Position numbers and translations under genes: made by a program. A DNA stretch of 60,000 nt from Nymphaea colorata (taxonomy: Eukaryota > Streptophyta > Magnoliopsida > Nymphaeales > Nymphaeaceae): positions 4,254,704 to 4,314,703 of the forward strand of contig NC_045139.1 in the NCBI RefSeq assembly GCF_008831285.2, written 5' to 3'. A model generated the notes under the pieces. The model saw only the letters and a program-made list of their open reading frames with translations. It searched no databases and was not told the origin of the DNA. Shown here piece after piece: positions 1 to 12,057 of the stretch (position 1 is its first letter; each line of letters begins with the position of its first letter).

Positions 1-780
1 ACAAGAAGTTTGGTATGATACAAGTCACTTAACAGTTGTTACTTAATGCTGCATAACTTTTCCAAGTTCAACATACTTACATATATAATCTGTGGACTTT
101 TTAAGACTTTATGTTTGCGCCGAAGGAGTTCGATTGAAAATCTCGAACTTTTTTTTTCCTAAACTAACCAATTAGAAACAAATATCCGAGCAATCAAACT
201 TAGGGACGCAAAAATAGGAACTAAGAATCTACTTGACTTTAGACTTTCACTTATATCGCCTGATCTTTTATTTTTAAGCCTAAAAACAATTCAAAATATT
301 TTAAATTAATTTAAAATTTAAATGGAAAACCTATGTCAACCTTGGCCTATATGGCAGGTATCGTCTGGTATGCTCCAATACCCAGTGACATTAAATTATT
401 AATAACACTGATGTACATATCAGTCGGCCAGTATACTTGGTAACAGCTTGTATTTGCTTGGCAGAATGAATTATAAATGTTCATTTTAAATTTTTATTAA
501 AATGCCAAATTCTCAGTTCATCTTCTCCCCGTGAGTTTTTCTTTTTCATGTTTAATTTTTATTACCACTTTTTTTTTTCCCGTGGGGCCGAGAGTTCTTT
601 TTTTGTGGGAGATTCAATAGAATCGATACATGGACTGAGATCGGATCTCGCGGCTTTACACGATTGAGAAATTTGTGGGTTCCATTCCAAACGGTGGGCG
701 ATGAACAACACGGACGGCTGCGATTAGAGAGCACAACCTTCTTTGTTTTCGTCAAACGACTTGTTCAGTAATACCTCTCT
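1..780. other. Upstream intergenic DNA, no gene seen
   Basis: AT-rich DNA with no convincing reading frame. It should hold the promoter of the V-ATPase subunit F gene that follows, but I cannot fix a TATA box or start site. The 67-codon reverse frame near 552-755 is low-complexity and has no recognisable domain. Confidence 0.5.
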
Positions 781-1693
781 CTCTCTCTCTCTTCTCTGCG
801 GACGGAGGAACAAGAGAAAAGGAAAGGGTACGATTTTCTAAAAAAAGGGGTCCTCTTTTTCTAGTTTTCCATTCGAGATTATGGTTTTCTTATGTCGTAG
901 CTCCGATTATTCGTTGTAGTTTTCGGACGACGAATTGGGTGTTCATATGTGTTTGTGGGACCATTGGCATAGTTCGTTGTTTTGGTTGTAAATAATCTCT
1001 TTGGTTCTTTATTCTGTTGTTTGATCCATTGGAAATTTTGGAGAAGGGATTACTTCAGGCGAAGGAGGATCAATGAATTGACCAGAGCCGACGGAGGAAT
1101 GGGTTTTTCTATCGAGGGTGGCAGTGGTTGATGGTGGAATTTGTTGATTTTTTTCCTTGGATTTGGCTAGTGGGTGCTGTGGTATTGTTGAGAAAGGCGC
1201 CATCTCTTGGTAACGGACCAGAAGCAAAGGAATCAAAGGAACGACAATGAGATATCTGCTGGGGTGAATCCAACTTGGTCGCAGAAGAAGGTATTGGGGG
1301 CTTAGCAAAGGAAAAGATGGTACAAAGTTGGGGATTCAGGGGTCTGTCGATGCCTGTCCGTTGTGTGGAAAGTTTGAATTGAAATCGAAATTTTCCAGAT
1401 TGGAAACCGGAAATGTTCATTCTTTTGGCTGGTGTATCAGGACATCTGTAACATTGATTTATTTCTTCGTGATTTCTCCTCGTTGCTGCGTTTATGAACA
1501 AATCAAGTAACCCTTGTTTCTTTTTTCTATCTGCTCTTTTCTGGATGTATTGGTTGGCGCAGGCTAAGTTACTACTTCTAGCGAATTGGGTCTCCGTTAC
1601 TCCATACTCTTTTGTAGTGTTGCTTCCGTGCAGTGATGAATAATTGGATAACATGGACTTGTTTCCACTGTAGATTAACGAATAGGAGGGTTC
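781..1693 (+). promoter_or_regulatory. Probable 5' leader of the V-ATPase subunit F gene, with a leader intron
   Basis: A CT-repeat stretch at about 775-797, a common feature of plant 5' leaders, is followed by mixed sequence without conserved coding potential. A good donor (AAG/GTATTG) lies at 1290/1291 and a good acceptor (TTTCCACTGTAG) ends at 1673, just 20 bases before the start codon. This suggests a leader intron of about 383 bases. It is inferred from splice motifs only; the transcription start is not determined. Confidence 0.4.
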
Positions 1694-4600
1694 ATGGCAA
1701 ACAGAGGCAATATCCCTACTAGCAACTCGGCGCTTATTGCCATGATTGCCGATGAGGTAATCATGTAAACTTGTTGTGAGGATGCTATAGCCTGTGTGCT
1801 ACTCTGTCGGCTACAAAAATTTTCTATTGTTCTGTATCATGAAAAGTTGTTTGTTCATTGGTTTTTGCAGATTTCCAACAGTTTATGTTCAGTATATCTA
1901 TATTTTACAATTTGGAGGGTCATATTGATTTCATATGTTCTTGTTTGCTCAACAGTATATGCTCATTAACTGCCAACGAAAAGGATGTCTTGTTTCCTTT
2001 CGGAATGAACGTCATCTATTCTTAGGGTCAAATTGTGTGCCTTTGTTGTGTTTGTGGAACTGGCCTGGACGGTATCATTTTACGGTATAGTTATATGGAC
2101 CATTATTTGTCAAAAACAAAAAATACATAGCCCATTAGAAGCATCTGTAAATGTTGGACGGAAATGGAGGTTTTCAAATGGCTACACATGCCAGCAGGTA
2201 CTGCAAATCCAAATTTGTCTTGGTCATGTAAAAGCTAATGAAGCAGTAAAAAACTTCCTTTTGCCTTTTTGTCCTAGTGGATTAGATGGATGCCATGCTT
2301 AACAGCCATTAGAACAGAAAAGCTCCAGTGAGCTTATATTATATACTTACTTCACTTTACGTGAGCTAATGTATCAAACCAAGAATCTGGAAAGGTTCCT
2401 TGTTATTTTTTAAAGAGCTCTTATCCTTCCCTAAAGCCATTTCTAGATACATGTTTGCTTTAATCACTATCAAAAAATTAGTTAGCCAACAGTGACTGCA
2501 CTTTTAAGAACTATGCATTGTGAATTGGAAAGTGAAATTTACTAAAATGATTTCACCCTACTGAAGTTTTGGTTCACCTTTCTTTGAAGAAGGTTCTTTT
2601 TTGCATGCTTTAAGGAGAGAAAGCAATTTTGATATACTCAAACATCTCTTTTCTAACCACAGCATTTGCATGTGGCTATAAACAATGATGCTGCTGCTGC
2701 TGTTGCTGTTCTGATGACCTTTTTTATGGTTGCGAACTCTTTGAAATATGGGTTGATGTGAATATCATTGGCTTCACAACTTAGTCCCTTCTGTATGAAA
2801 CATTTTGTCTATCTGGACTTGATTCTTGTTGTTTATGTAGGATACTGTCACTGGATTCTTGCTAGCTGGCGTTGGGAATGTTGATCTTAGAAGGAAGACA
2901 AATTACCTCATCGTGGACTCAAGTATGGTTGTTTTGGCAAATATATTCACAAATGTGCACACAACAGATAGAGATACATTCTTATGCTTTAGATGTTTCT
3001 CTTTATCCTGCTCCTTTTGTATGTACACAACATATGTTTTATTATCTGACTAACCGTGGCATTTTAAATGTTTTCTTTTTTCTTTTTTATCTTCATAGTC
3101 CATATCATGGAAAGTGGAAACTACTTATACGTACCCTTTAGATGTTTAGATTAGTTTCAGCAACCATAAAGCTGCTTTAAGCCTTTAACTGTTGTCGTGC
3201 ATCTTTTGATACTTATGTCTAGTTTATAACTTTATTCATTCATATGGTCAATAGTTGTTATGTCAAAATGCGTTTCAATTTCCCTAAGCCTCAATCAGGT
3301 TGAGGCATGGTGGATCTATAAATGTTGATGCTCCCTCCTGTTGTGTCTGAGTTGTTTTACCTTGTATTTGCACAAGCAGCCTAAACTTGCATTTCCATGG
3401 TTGTTCTACAGTTGTACCTAAGCCTTTTAGCCTGACCTGAAGTGGGATTTATTGTATTTGAGAAAAATTAGAGAAATTCTGGCAGAGGTACAGAAAGTTA
3501 ACTGCATTTGAAGTTCTTAATTTTGACTATTCTTGAAAATTTTGAACTGTAGCTTTTCTGCTTTACTGAAAGCACATCCAGGAAGTTTAAATTTTGTTTG
3601 TTGGTTGTATTGACTGCATAAGTGCACCCACTTGACAGATCCTATATGAGCTCGTAGTTTTTGTGGTCATCCAATACCATGTAGAGAAATTTTTGGTTTC
3701 ATGTATGCTATACAAAGAGAACCACACATATGCTGGTTATCTGTTACTTATGAGTTGTTATTTTGTGTTGTAGAGACAACTGTGAAAGCAATTGAAGACG
3801 CATTCAAAGAGTTCACCACAAAGGAGGATATTGCTATTGTGCTGATTAGCCAATATGTAAGTCTATGCTTTTAAGATGCAACTCATGAAAAAGCTAGGGA
3901 CATAAAATATGTTATTCTGTTGATGTTTCTACACAGCGCATAGCATTTCACCATACTTATCTAGACTTGTAGAATATTCTTTGCATACTGAACTTCCAAT
4001 ATGGTATTTAATTATGTTCTAGGTTCCAGTCATGGTACCTTGAAATTCTTACTTTCGGCATTTATTTTGAACTGTGCCAGTGTGAATTATAAGTCACAGC
4101 AATATACACCTTGTATATTTAGACATATATTTCAAAGTCTCAAGGTTTGACATTGGGAAAGCATGTGATACTGGTCAGAGAAAGTGGTCTTCCTGTTTGC
4201 ACAACAAGATTCCTTATGTTCAGCATGTATACAAAGATTGCATTGAGCGACTCAGTTCTCATTTGTCAATGATGTGCTACCATGGTAGTCTTCAACTTTT
4301 GAACGGTGGCATTTTGAGTGTCGTGCTTTTCTCAACGAGCAGTTTTTAAATGTTATTTCCAGTGCTGGAGCCAGAAATTTTTGGTTAAGGGGCACTAATA
4401 TGTTTTGTAGAACTTACAAATTAAAACAAGCACTATTTAAAAAGCACATCCATGGTTTCTCTTTCTTGTCCACCAACCCTGTAGCTGCAGCTTCATTCTG
4501 CCAGTAAGTCTTATCTGTACTGCTGGATTCTGTCAAATTGACGACATTGTCTTGAGGAGATTGAGAATAATTTGGCACCCTTGCATGTCCCGGTTTGCTG

Positions 4601-5331
4601 ATCATCTGAAAGTTGTTCGTGGCCACAGATGAACTCAAACCTGATGAACACTGAAGAAGAAGCTGCAGCTTGTTTAGTCAGGGGCCAAACTGCCGAAGGC
4701 ACTGTTTTGTTTTCATCTAACCAAATGGAAAGGGGCTGCCAGCTAGGCACCTGAGGGGCACTGACCTGGGTTCAGTGGGGGCTCCCATATGCTGGACCTG
4801 TGTTTGGATCCTTTCTCAGTTGAGAACCCATGGGCCCATGTGGGCAACTGCTCGCACAAGCCTGCATGTGGCTATACTACTGGTTTTCTTCTTCTTCTTT
4901 TTTTTCTTTTGTTCTTCCTTTTTCCACATTACTAGTGTGTTTACGTTTGCACCATGAAGATACTTCCTGAGCCGTGTACTTCTCATTGTTTTCAAAGCAA
5001 AAATGTACATATACTTTGACCATTCTTATTTGTTTCCTCCACAACAGATACTTTCAGACTTCAATCATGCGATCCATGAACTTTTAGAATTCGATAGAAA
5101 TACCTTCTTTTAATCTGTAAAGGACTTGATTTAATTTTTGTCATTATGTACTCTGTGGTTGGTTAGGTTGCAAATATGATAAGGTTTCTGGTCGACAGCT
5201 ACAACAAGCCAGTTCCTGCAATCTTGGAGATTCCTTCGAAGGACCATCCTTATGACCCAAATCAGGATTCAGTTCTTTCCCGTGTGAAGTACTTATTTTC
5301 TGCAGAGTCTGTGGCTTCCGGGAGGCGTTGA
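1694..5331 (+). CDS. VHA-F: V-type proton ATPase subunit F (VHA-F)
   Basis: Subunit F belongs to the central rotor stalk of the V1 sector of the vacuolar/endomembrane H+-ATPase and helps couple ATP hydrolysis to proton pumping. Four coding exons join cleanly at 1694-1756, 2841-2922, 3774-3856 and 5167-5331, all with GT-AG introns, giving 130 residues, the usual plant length. Exon 1 encodes [20 protein letters not shown]. Exon 2 encodes the conserved [20 protein letters not shown] block. Exon 3 encodes the IEDAFKEF and IAIVLISQY blocks. Exon 4 encodes [20 protein letters not shown], then SKDHPYDP and the end [11 protein letters not shown]. One lysine codon is split across the exon 2/3 junction, which supports the splice choice. 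The start is the only ATG giving the family N-terminus. No frameshift or stop is seen. Intron 3 (3857-5166) contains repeat-like sequence. Confidence 0.97.
4362..4790. repeat. Possible degenerate transposon remnant in intron 3 of VHA-F
   Basis: The sequence beginning CAGTGCTGGAGCCAG at 4362 resembles the CAGTGGC-type termini of the hAT-like MITEs elsewhere in this window, and a related stretch (AGGAATTTTTGGCTGAGGAGCAC) recurs near 59570. I could not find a matching opposite end or a target duplication, so limits and class are uncertain. Confidence 0.25.
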
Positions 5332-6660
5332 AATTTCAACTTTTGCCTATTGTAGTGTCCTACAGATCACATTTTAGCTCTCTTCTCTTTACCGTATTAC
5401 ACTTGCGATCTCTCTCTCTCTGTAAGCTGCTGCCTGCAATTGCATAGAGAATTTTCCTTGAAATAAAAAAAAATGCTGGTTACATGGTGTTGTGCATATT
5501 TATTGCAGCGCATAACTTATAAAAATGCCTTCTCCAATTGACTTGTTTTACAAGTGCTCTCTCTCTCTCTCTTTCTTGTCTTTAAATTTTGCTATATATT
5601 TTCATTTTATCGATAATCTCTCTCTCTCTCTCTTAGATTGACTAGCCTCCCGATTCCTCCAAACATGGTACCTTGTTCAACTTGAAGCCTGAATGTTTCA
5701 AGCTAACTTCCCGTCCAGGTGAATGGAGCTCTTGTTGGTACAAGAATTTTCACTTTTGCAGATAGAAAACAATGGCTACATTTGATTTTTTAGCTAGGTC
5801 AAGAGATTCCTATCATGTATCTGCCTTTTAGCAAGCTTTGAAGTTCATAAATTCCGTGATGATCCTGCTACCTGCAGATAGTAATTCCCATCCATGGCGC
5901 CCCTTGGGCTCTGTTAAACAGGTCGGCCATACCAAATGGGCAGAACCTTTGTATTGTAATTTTCTGCTGTCATGGTTGTCGAAGGACTCACATTGGGTTC
6001 CTAGTCGAGGATATGAATATGAACTCATCTACTTTCATGTGCTCATTACACTCTCAGGGGTCCAGTTCCTGTTTAAACTACCAATCTATGGAGAAGATGC
6101 TTTAGAACATGGCACATCGTGAATTTTAACAAGAATGTTTAAGTATTCAAAATGAATTTGTCTTCCTTTTTTTCTTTTCGGACATTTTCTTTTGGAAGGC
6201 AGTTGGTCAGAACTGAGAATAATGTTGCATATAATGGGTTCAGTGCTGTATCGTCGATCGACATGTACCATGACATATTTGCTCGTCTTTTATTTTCGTT
6301 TCATAAAGTTAAGAATCATTTAAAATATTTTAATTTGATTGAAAACAAATGAAGAACAAACCTTTATCGACCTTTTGTACCTGCAAGGAGTTGATATATA
6401 CCGGCCAAAATGATCCAAAATATCGCGACATTGTTCTAAAAGATTATTTGTCACTAGAACAATGACAAAGGTTGCCACATCCCAGAAAAAAGGAAAGGCC
6501 ACGAGTTCTTGGCCAAAGAAAAACATGCTGCCTAGGAGGTTGTCCTATCCAAGGACAACTGGGCAAGATGAGGACGCAACATATATGATGGCAAATTCTA
6601 GCACGTATCAAAGACAAGTGTAGTCTTTTAGCTGTGCAATTTGAAGCCATCATCATCACG

Positions 6661-6691
<31 letters not shown>

Positions 6692-7539
6692 AAGAGAAGG
6701 AAGAAATTGGTTGGCACTAAACACTAAGATGTTAAGTAGCAAGAAATAATCGTAGCCTTTGATTTTTTTTAGATCCACTGTTGAAGAAAAACAAAGAAAA
6801 AAAGTATGAACTAATACTATATAACAAAACACCCCACCACCCTTTTATTCTTTTTTACTAGTGATCTCGAAATTATTAAGACTCCAAATTATTAAGACTG
6901 AGATTGTTCTTATCCATCTAACATCTAAGAGTCACATACAATTTTTTTTTCAGTTCATCATTGAAAATTGTATAACTTTTGATGGAACAACAGAAACATG
7001 CTTAAATTTGAAGTTTCTTCATTACTTTAAAGGCTTTTTAAAGTAATTCAGACTGTTAAATATAACATATTTTAAACCTAAATGCATTTTTCTTAACTTC
7101 TCTGTGTTATCAGTTAAACTGAGTTTAAGCATACCTTTACCACTCGATGCTAAGAGATGCATATATCAAACACAACTTGCTTTTGATAGCTTCATGTCTC
7201 AGGTACGATGTTTAGACAAAAAGTGGATCTCGGTATAGAGAATGAAGCATGCTACCACTTGCGCATACATTGAACATAGATTGCTGCATCTAATGGATTC
7301 ATACCTCAGATCCACACTGCTCTAAAATTTGAATTTTCAACAGTAGAATGAAGTGTAAATGAAATTTACATGATCATTAAATCATTGCAGTCATGTATTC
7401 TTGATCGATCATCCTTTTTGATCCTTCAATTGCAGATCATTCTCATATCCGCCAGGAGGAAGGATCCGCAGATGGGTACCCCTGTTTGGGGTTGAAGACG
7501 CTTGCACGCGCAGCTAGCCGAAGCTTCCTAGTTCGACAT
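5332..7539. other. Intergenic region between two convergent genes
   Basis: This stretch holds the presumed 3' UTRs of VHA-F (start side) and of the amidotransferase-like gene (far side). It contains several CT runs (5409-5421, 5559-5572, 5617-5632) and a TA microsatellite at 6664-6691. No reading frame here has recognisable domains or splice structure. Confidence 0.5.
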
Positions 7540-10420
7540 CTAGGAAGGCGCCATGAGTTTCTTCTCCAAGATCTCAGAGCAAATGTGACTCATAACGCTA
7601 TAGAAGGAGAGCAGATCAGAAAGCTGTTCAATTGACATATTGGACATCATCTTCCTTGCTGCAATCTCCCTCTCTTCATTCATCTTCAGCTTTTCCATGT
7701 AAGCGGACGCGTTCCTGACAGTAGCTCCCATCTGCTTCAACCGCTTCTCCTGCTGTATGCTCAGAGCAGCACTTGACTGAAGACAAAAGGAAAACAACCA
7801 ACAATGTCAACCACCATGGAAAGGGAAACTAATTTGATAAGTACCCATTAGTTTAATAAACTGTTGGGGAACAGAGTGTTGTAGGGAATAACAGCTGTGT
7901 TCCGGGTTAAGCAATGTTCTCTGGCATTTGGTGTTGATGGTGTTGACAATGAAACTCCATTCTCAAAATCATGGTTTAACCTCAATCTGATTGCTCGCAA
8001 TCCGCAATGGAAATCATGTTTCCTTATGAATTCAGAGATGCCAAACGCAGATGACTAATTTCAGGGTAAGAAATTGTATAGAAGCTCATTTTTTGGAAAT
8101 CTTGCCTCTAGAAACGCTGCTCCCGCTTCTAAATCTTCGTCTCCAATGGGCCTTCTGGTGCTACCAGCCGTGTACATATCCTTCGCCATCGAAAAACTCC
8201 GGACAATTATCTTTCTCTTCTTCTCCATCTCTCCGTCGAGCTTTGTGGCCTTCACCTCACCATTCACCTTCTTCTGGTAGGCAATCACAGCCTTGACGAA
8301 TTCCTGTTAAAGCCATTATGATCAGAACAGGGGAACAGTTCAGTTACATTAAGATCGCAAATCAACTTGTCATGTTCACCATTAAGCTGGCAAAGCATTT
8401 TGAGTTTGTGGGATGGCATAATCTATCAAGGTATGGGAAGCAGCCAGTTAAAAAGAACTCAGAAATTCAAAACCATAACGTTCTTCTGTCCGAGCGTTAA
8501 TGGTAGGATTCTACCTTCTTGTTCTTCCTACTGCATTAACAATTAGTTCATCTGCCATCAATGTCATTTCCGCCATTAGCTTTCCCTATAGCCATGTAAA
8601 TTCTGCCTTCAAGGATCTTCAATTCAATGTGGGTATCATCCAACTCTGATCATCCAATTCAATGCGGGAATCATCCTCCTCTAACGTGTGTGTGCCCATC
8701 GTTCTACATGACAGTTCTATTGAGGACTCTCGAATTCTTGACTACCGTCAGTGTGATATAAACGTAAGGTGCCCATCTCAGCTGTTCCAGATTCAATCCA
8801 GATTAGCTTTCAAAGAAAGAAAAAAAGAGAAGTTGTTATGAATTACTCTCAATGTCAATCTAAAACAAAACAGGGGCTAGAATTGTTCCTTAGAAGTTTA
8901 AACGAGTTTGCCACCTACGAATTTGTTATATACCAATTCTTTTGATCTATACATAGAGAAAATGGTAGGCGTTAGAAACTTACATTTTACACGGATAAGG
9001 AACAATGTTGATTCTTATATACGGATGTTGAAACGACTTTGGAAAGAAAGATAAAGAGAAAAATATGATGAGACATTCATCTGGTATTAAAAATATGTCT
9101 AGTATTAGTCCACACTTTTTTTCTTCTTTTTTCTCTTTTCTTTTTTCTCAACCACTCACCTAAAGAAGATTACGCTGAGATAATTCATCATCCATTTAAC
9201 TTAACACCTACCAGTCACATAGACTAAGTAGAAATATTGGTAGGTACGTGACCTTTACATGCATGATTCAAAAGTAAGGAATTATCTTACCAAATGAAAG
9301 GTTAAGGAAATAAAAAAGATCAAACCAATATGATTCTATATATATATATATATGGTCCATCATTCATATATGGGCAGTTCTGCTGCACGTACGTCGGATG
9401 CAGAAAAGAAAGAAAGCTAAACAAAATTTATATGAAAGATTGTGTGATTACCTGATACGCAGAAGGGCAACCAGGGTAGTCGAAAACCATCTCTGAATCC
9501 CCATGCCTCATCCTCTCAGGATGAAATTGCAGACCCATGATGAACTTCCCTTCCTCCGGATTATACGCATCCGGATCGTAGAAGGCCTCCACCAACCCAT
9601 CTGCTGCAAAGGCCATGGGCACGAACCTCTCAGCCAGCCTCTTCACCCCTTGATGGTGATAACTGTTGACTCTCAGCTCCATGTCTTCTCCCAGAGAGTC
9701 CCTGAACCACAACTCCAATGGCGTCCTCTCCAGAACCTTTACGGTATGTCTGTGGCCGTCGTAATTCTCGTAGTCTATGTGACTCACCTTCTCCCTGCCG
9801 CTTCTCGCGAGCTCCTTCTCCACGTCCTGGTAGAGGGTGCCCCCGCAGGCGACGTTGAGGATCTGAGACCCTCTGCAGATCCCCAAGTAGGGTATGTTCC
9901 TCTCCAGGCACAGCTTTGCCAGTTGCAGCTCGATGGAGTCCTTCTCCTTGTCAATGGCGGTGTCGCTGGAGTGCAGCCGCTTGATCTCCTCCATCTCCTG
10001 CGGTGAGAAGCCGTCGAAATCGGACTCATAGAGGGAGGGATCCACGTCCTCTCCTTCACAGAGGAGCACCCCATGGATGGGCTCGAAGCTCTCCAGGAGC
10101 ATGTGGATGCCTGCGACTCTTGGGACTATTACAGGGACGGCGCCATAGTTGACGATGAGATCAAGATGGTATTCGCCTGAAAACCGAATGGAAATCGAAG
10201 GAATCAGAATTTCAGACGATAATCTGAAATGGGTAGCATCTAGAATTCACCAAACCTACATTAAAAGGAAGTTTGGAGATTCGAGTTTGTTAGTTTTCTT
10301 CGATTTACCTACAAAATCGACGAACTTGTTCTTGCGGACGCATCTTCTTGAGACGATGAGGACTCTTGGCATGACCATGGAGAGCTCCCTGGTGGCCATC
10401 ATGTCTTTGAAATTGCCCAT
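7540..10420 (-). CDS. Class I glutamine amidotransferase-like protein (GAT1_2.1-like family)
   Basis: This is a plant relative of peptidase C26/PuuD-type glutamine amidotransferases, the family of Arabidopsis GAT1_2.1, which acts on glutamine or gamma-glutamyl substrates. On the minus strand the exons are 10420-10309, 10176-9452, 8303-8106 and 7776-7540, giving 423 residues. The nucleophile Cys138 lies in YLGICRGSQ. The catalytic His256 and Glu258 lie in LQFHPE. The family motifs [23 protein letters not shown] and NSYHHQGV are intact. The C-terminal 140 residues form a charged helical tail ([23 protein letters not shown]). Introns 1 and 2 are GT-AG. Intron 3 (8105-7777) reads GAG/GCAAGA...TTCAG and is best explained as a GC-AG intron. 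The start at 10420 is chosen because it gives the family N-terminus and lies downstream of a TATA box; an in-frame upstream ATG at 10525 would add 35 residues. Substrate and location are inferred from the family only. Confidence 0.93.
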
Positions 10421-10550
10421 CTTGATGATGGTGCAGTGATCTGATGACGGTGGTGGTGGTGGTGGACGGATGATGGCGGTGATGGATGAACGGAAGATGT
10501 ATCGATGGGCACAGCAGAGATTCACGGTGCAAGATTGGAGGAGGAAGAGA

Positions 10551-10560
10551 CTATTTATAG
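10551..10560 (-). promoter_or_regulatory. TATA box of the amidotransferase-like gene
   Basis: The minus strand reads CTCTCTATAAATAGTC, a textbook plant TATA box, about 130 bases upstream of the chosen start codon. This predicts transcription starting near 10520-10530 and a leader of about 100 bases, which argues against the upstream ATG at 10525 as the main start. Confidence 0.65.
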
Positions 10561-12050
10561 AGAGAGAACAAGGTGTCTTGGTTCTAATGGCTGCATGGAT
10601 CTTGCAGAGATTAACGATTCAGAGAGAAGACATTTGGCAAATCCAGCAAATTTTTTTCCTCTTCGTTTTTCAAATTTAAAACCTGGGAAGGCCTTATCCT
10701 TTTTTTATCATTTTTTAAATTAGATAACTTTTAACAACTTTTTTAATCTTGGTTTGGTGCTTGACTGAATTAGTTATGCTTTTGACTGAGTTAGGTAGAT
10801 GATCCCTATAAGAGTTTAACCTCCCAAAATTTTACTTAATCTTAGATTTTCAATGCATTTGTATCGCTATCTAAGACACGCAGATGTCCGAGAAAAATGT
10901 AAACAAGATAAAGATTAAGAGGAAATCCTATTGAAATTTTGGTTACTTCTTTGTTGTCATATTTGAATTGAAAAATCTATCATAACTTCATCCAAACCCA
11001 ACATTTTGAATTTAATATATACATAATTCTAACTTTAAAAACAAGCCGAAATCTTGAGAGTACAAAGAAAACTATTCCTCTTAAATAACTTTTTTTGAAA
11101 AAAAAAATCATGTGATTTAAATTAAATTGTTCAAATCCAAAACGTTTACGGCAACATTATTGACGGTTGGTAGTAGAAAGAAGCAGTACCAGTTGAAGCC
11201 TTCTGGGCGCCGCGTACAACATTTAATAAAAGTGGCATCCGAATATTTCCTATTTTTTCTTTTATTTTTTATATTTTTAAAATTTAAATTTTTTACTGGA
11301 ATATGTTTCTGAGGTTTGCTTAAAAGCTCTTGCTAGGCACAAACTTTTTTTGTTTTTTTTCACTGAAATTGTGTTTAAAATTAATTTGTAGCTGTGCAGG
11401 ATCTTAATTACCAGTGATTTCAAAAATATTATGTTGTAATTGCAAAAGTTTTATTTGCTTATTTTTTTTTGTTTTCCAAATTTGGATCGAGCTCAGTCAC
11501 GTGATTCATCTTATCAGCGTGGTGGGCTCCACTCAAGTGCCCGAGGTGTCATCGCTTACGTGGGGCGATATGTACGGGGGTCCATATCCGTCCAGTCGAC
11601 GCTGAGCTGTCATTGACCCGGGTCCAAGTACGACAAATTAAATGGATCCGGTGACGATCCAAATCAAACTGAGTCGATCCGATATATTCCTTGCCTATCT
11701 GATCGAAACTTTAAAAAATATATGTTTTTGAAAATTAACAATCGAACTGTAAAAGTAAGCCTTACATTTAAAAACCGGATTTGAATTCGGATGTGAATTT
11801 AAAAGCCAAGTTGAGATATCCAATAAATCAGATATTTAAAAATTGAATATATTACCGTCCTTAAACATAGGTGTTAAATCAATTTGGTTCTCTGCCCATT
11901 GACGGATGCCAAGTTTCGTACACTATTTATTTTTGTTTTCAATTTTCTAAATTCCGTTATCTATTATTTTAATCGTTGTTGCGTTTTTAAAATCTTTAAA
12001 TTATATAAAACAATATTTTATGTTGGTTTATAACTGATTTCGTTCAGCCG
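10561..12050. other. AT-rich intergenic DNA
   Basis: Promoter-side DNA of the amidotransferase-like gene, followed by AT-rich non-coding sequence. A patch with near-balanced base composition (about 11490-11660) has no long frame and no recognisable motif. Confidence 0.45.
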
Positions 12051-12057
12051 TATGAAT

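Noticed and set aside
1109-1654. 181-codon minus-strand frame opposite the VHA-F leader
   Set aside because: It overlaps the leader and leader intron of a well-supported gene, has no recognisable domain, and its composition looks random.
9503-10006. 167-codon plus-strand frame inside the amidotransferase-like gene
   Set aside because: It is the antisense shadow of exon 2, whose minus-strand frame carries the catalytic motifs.
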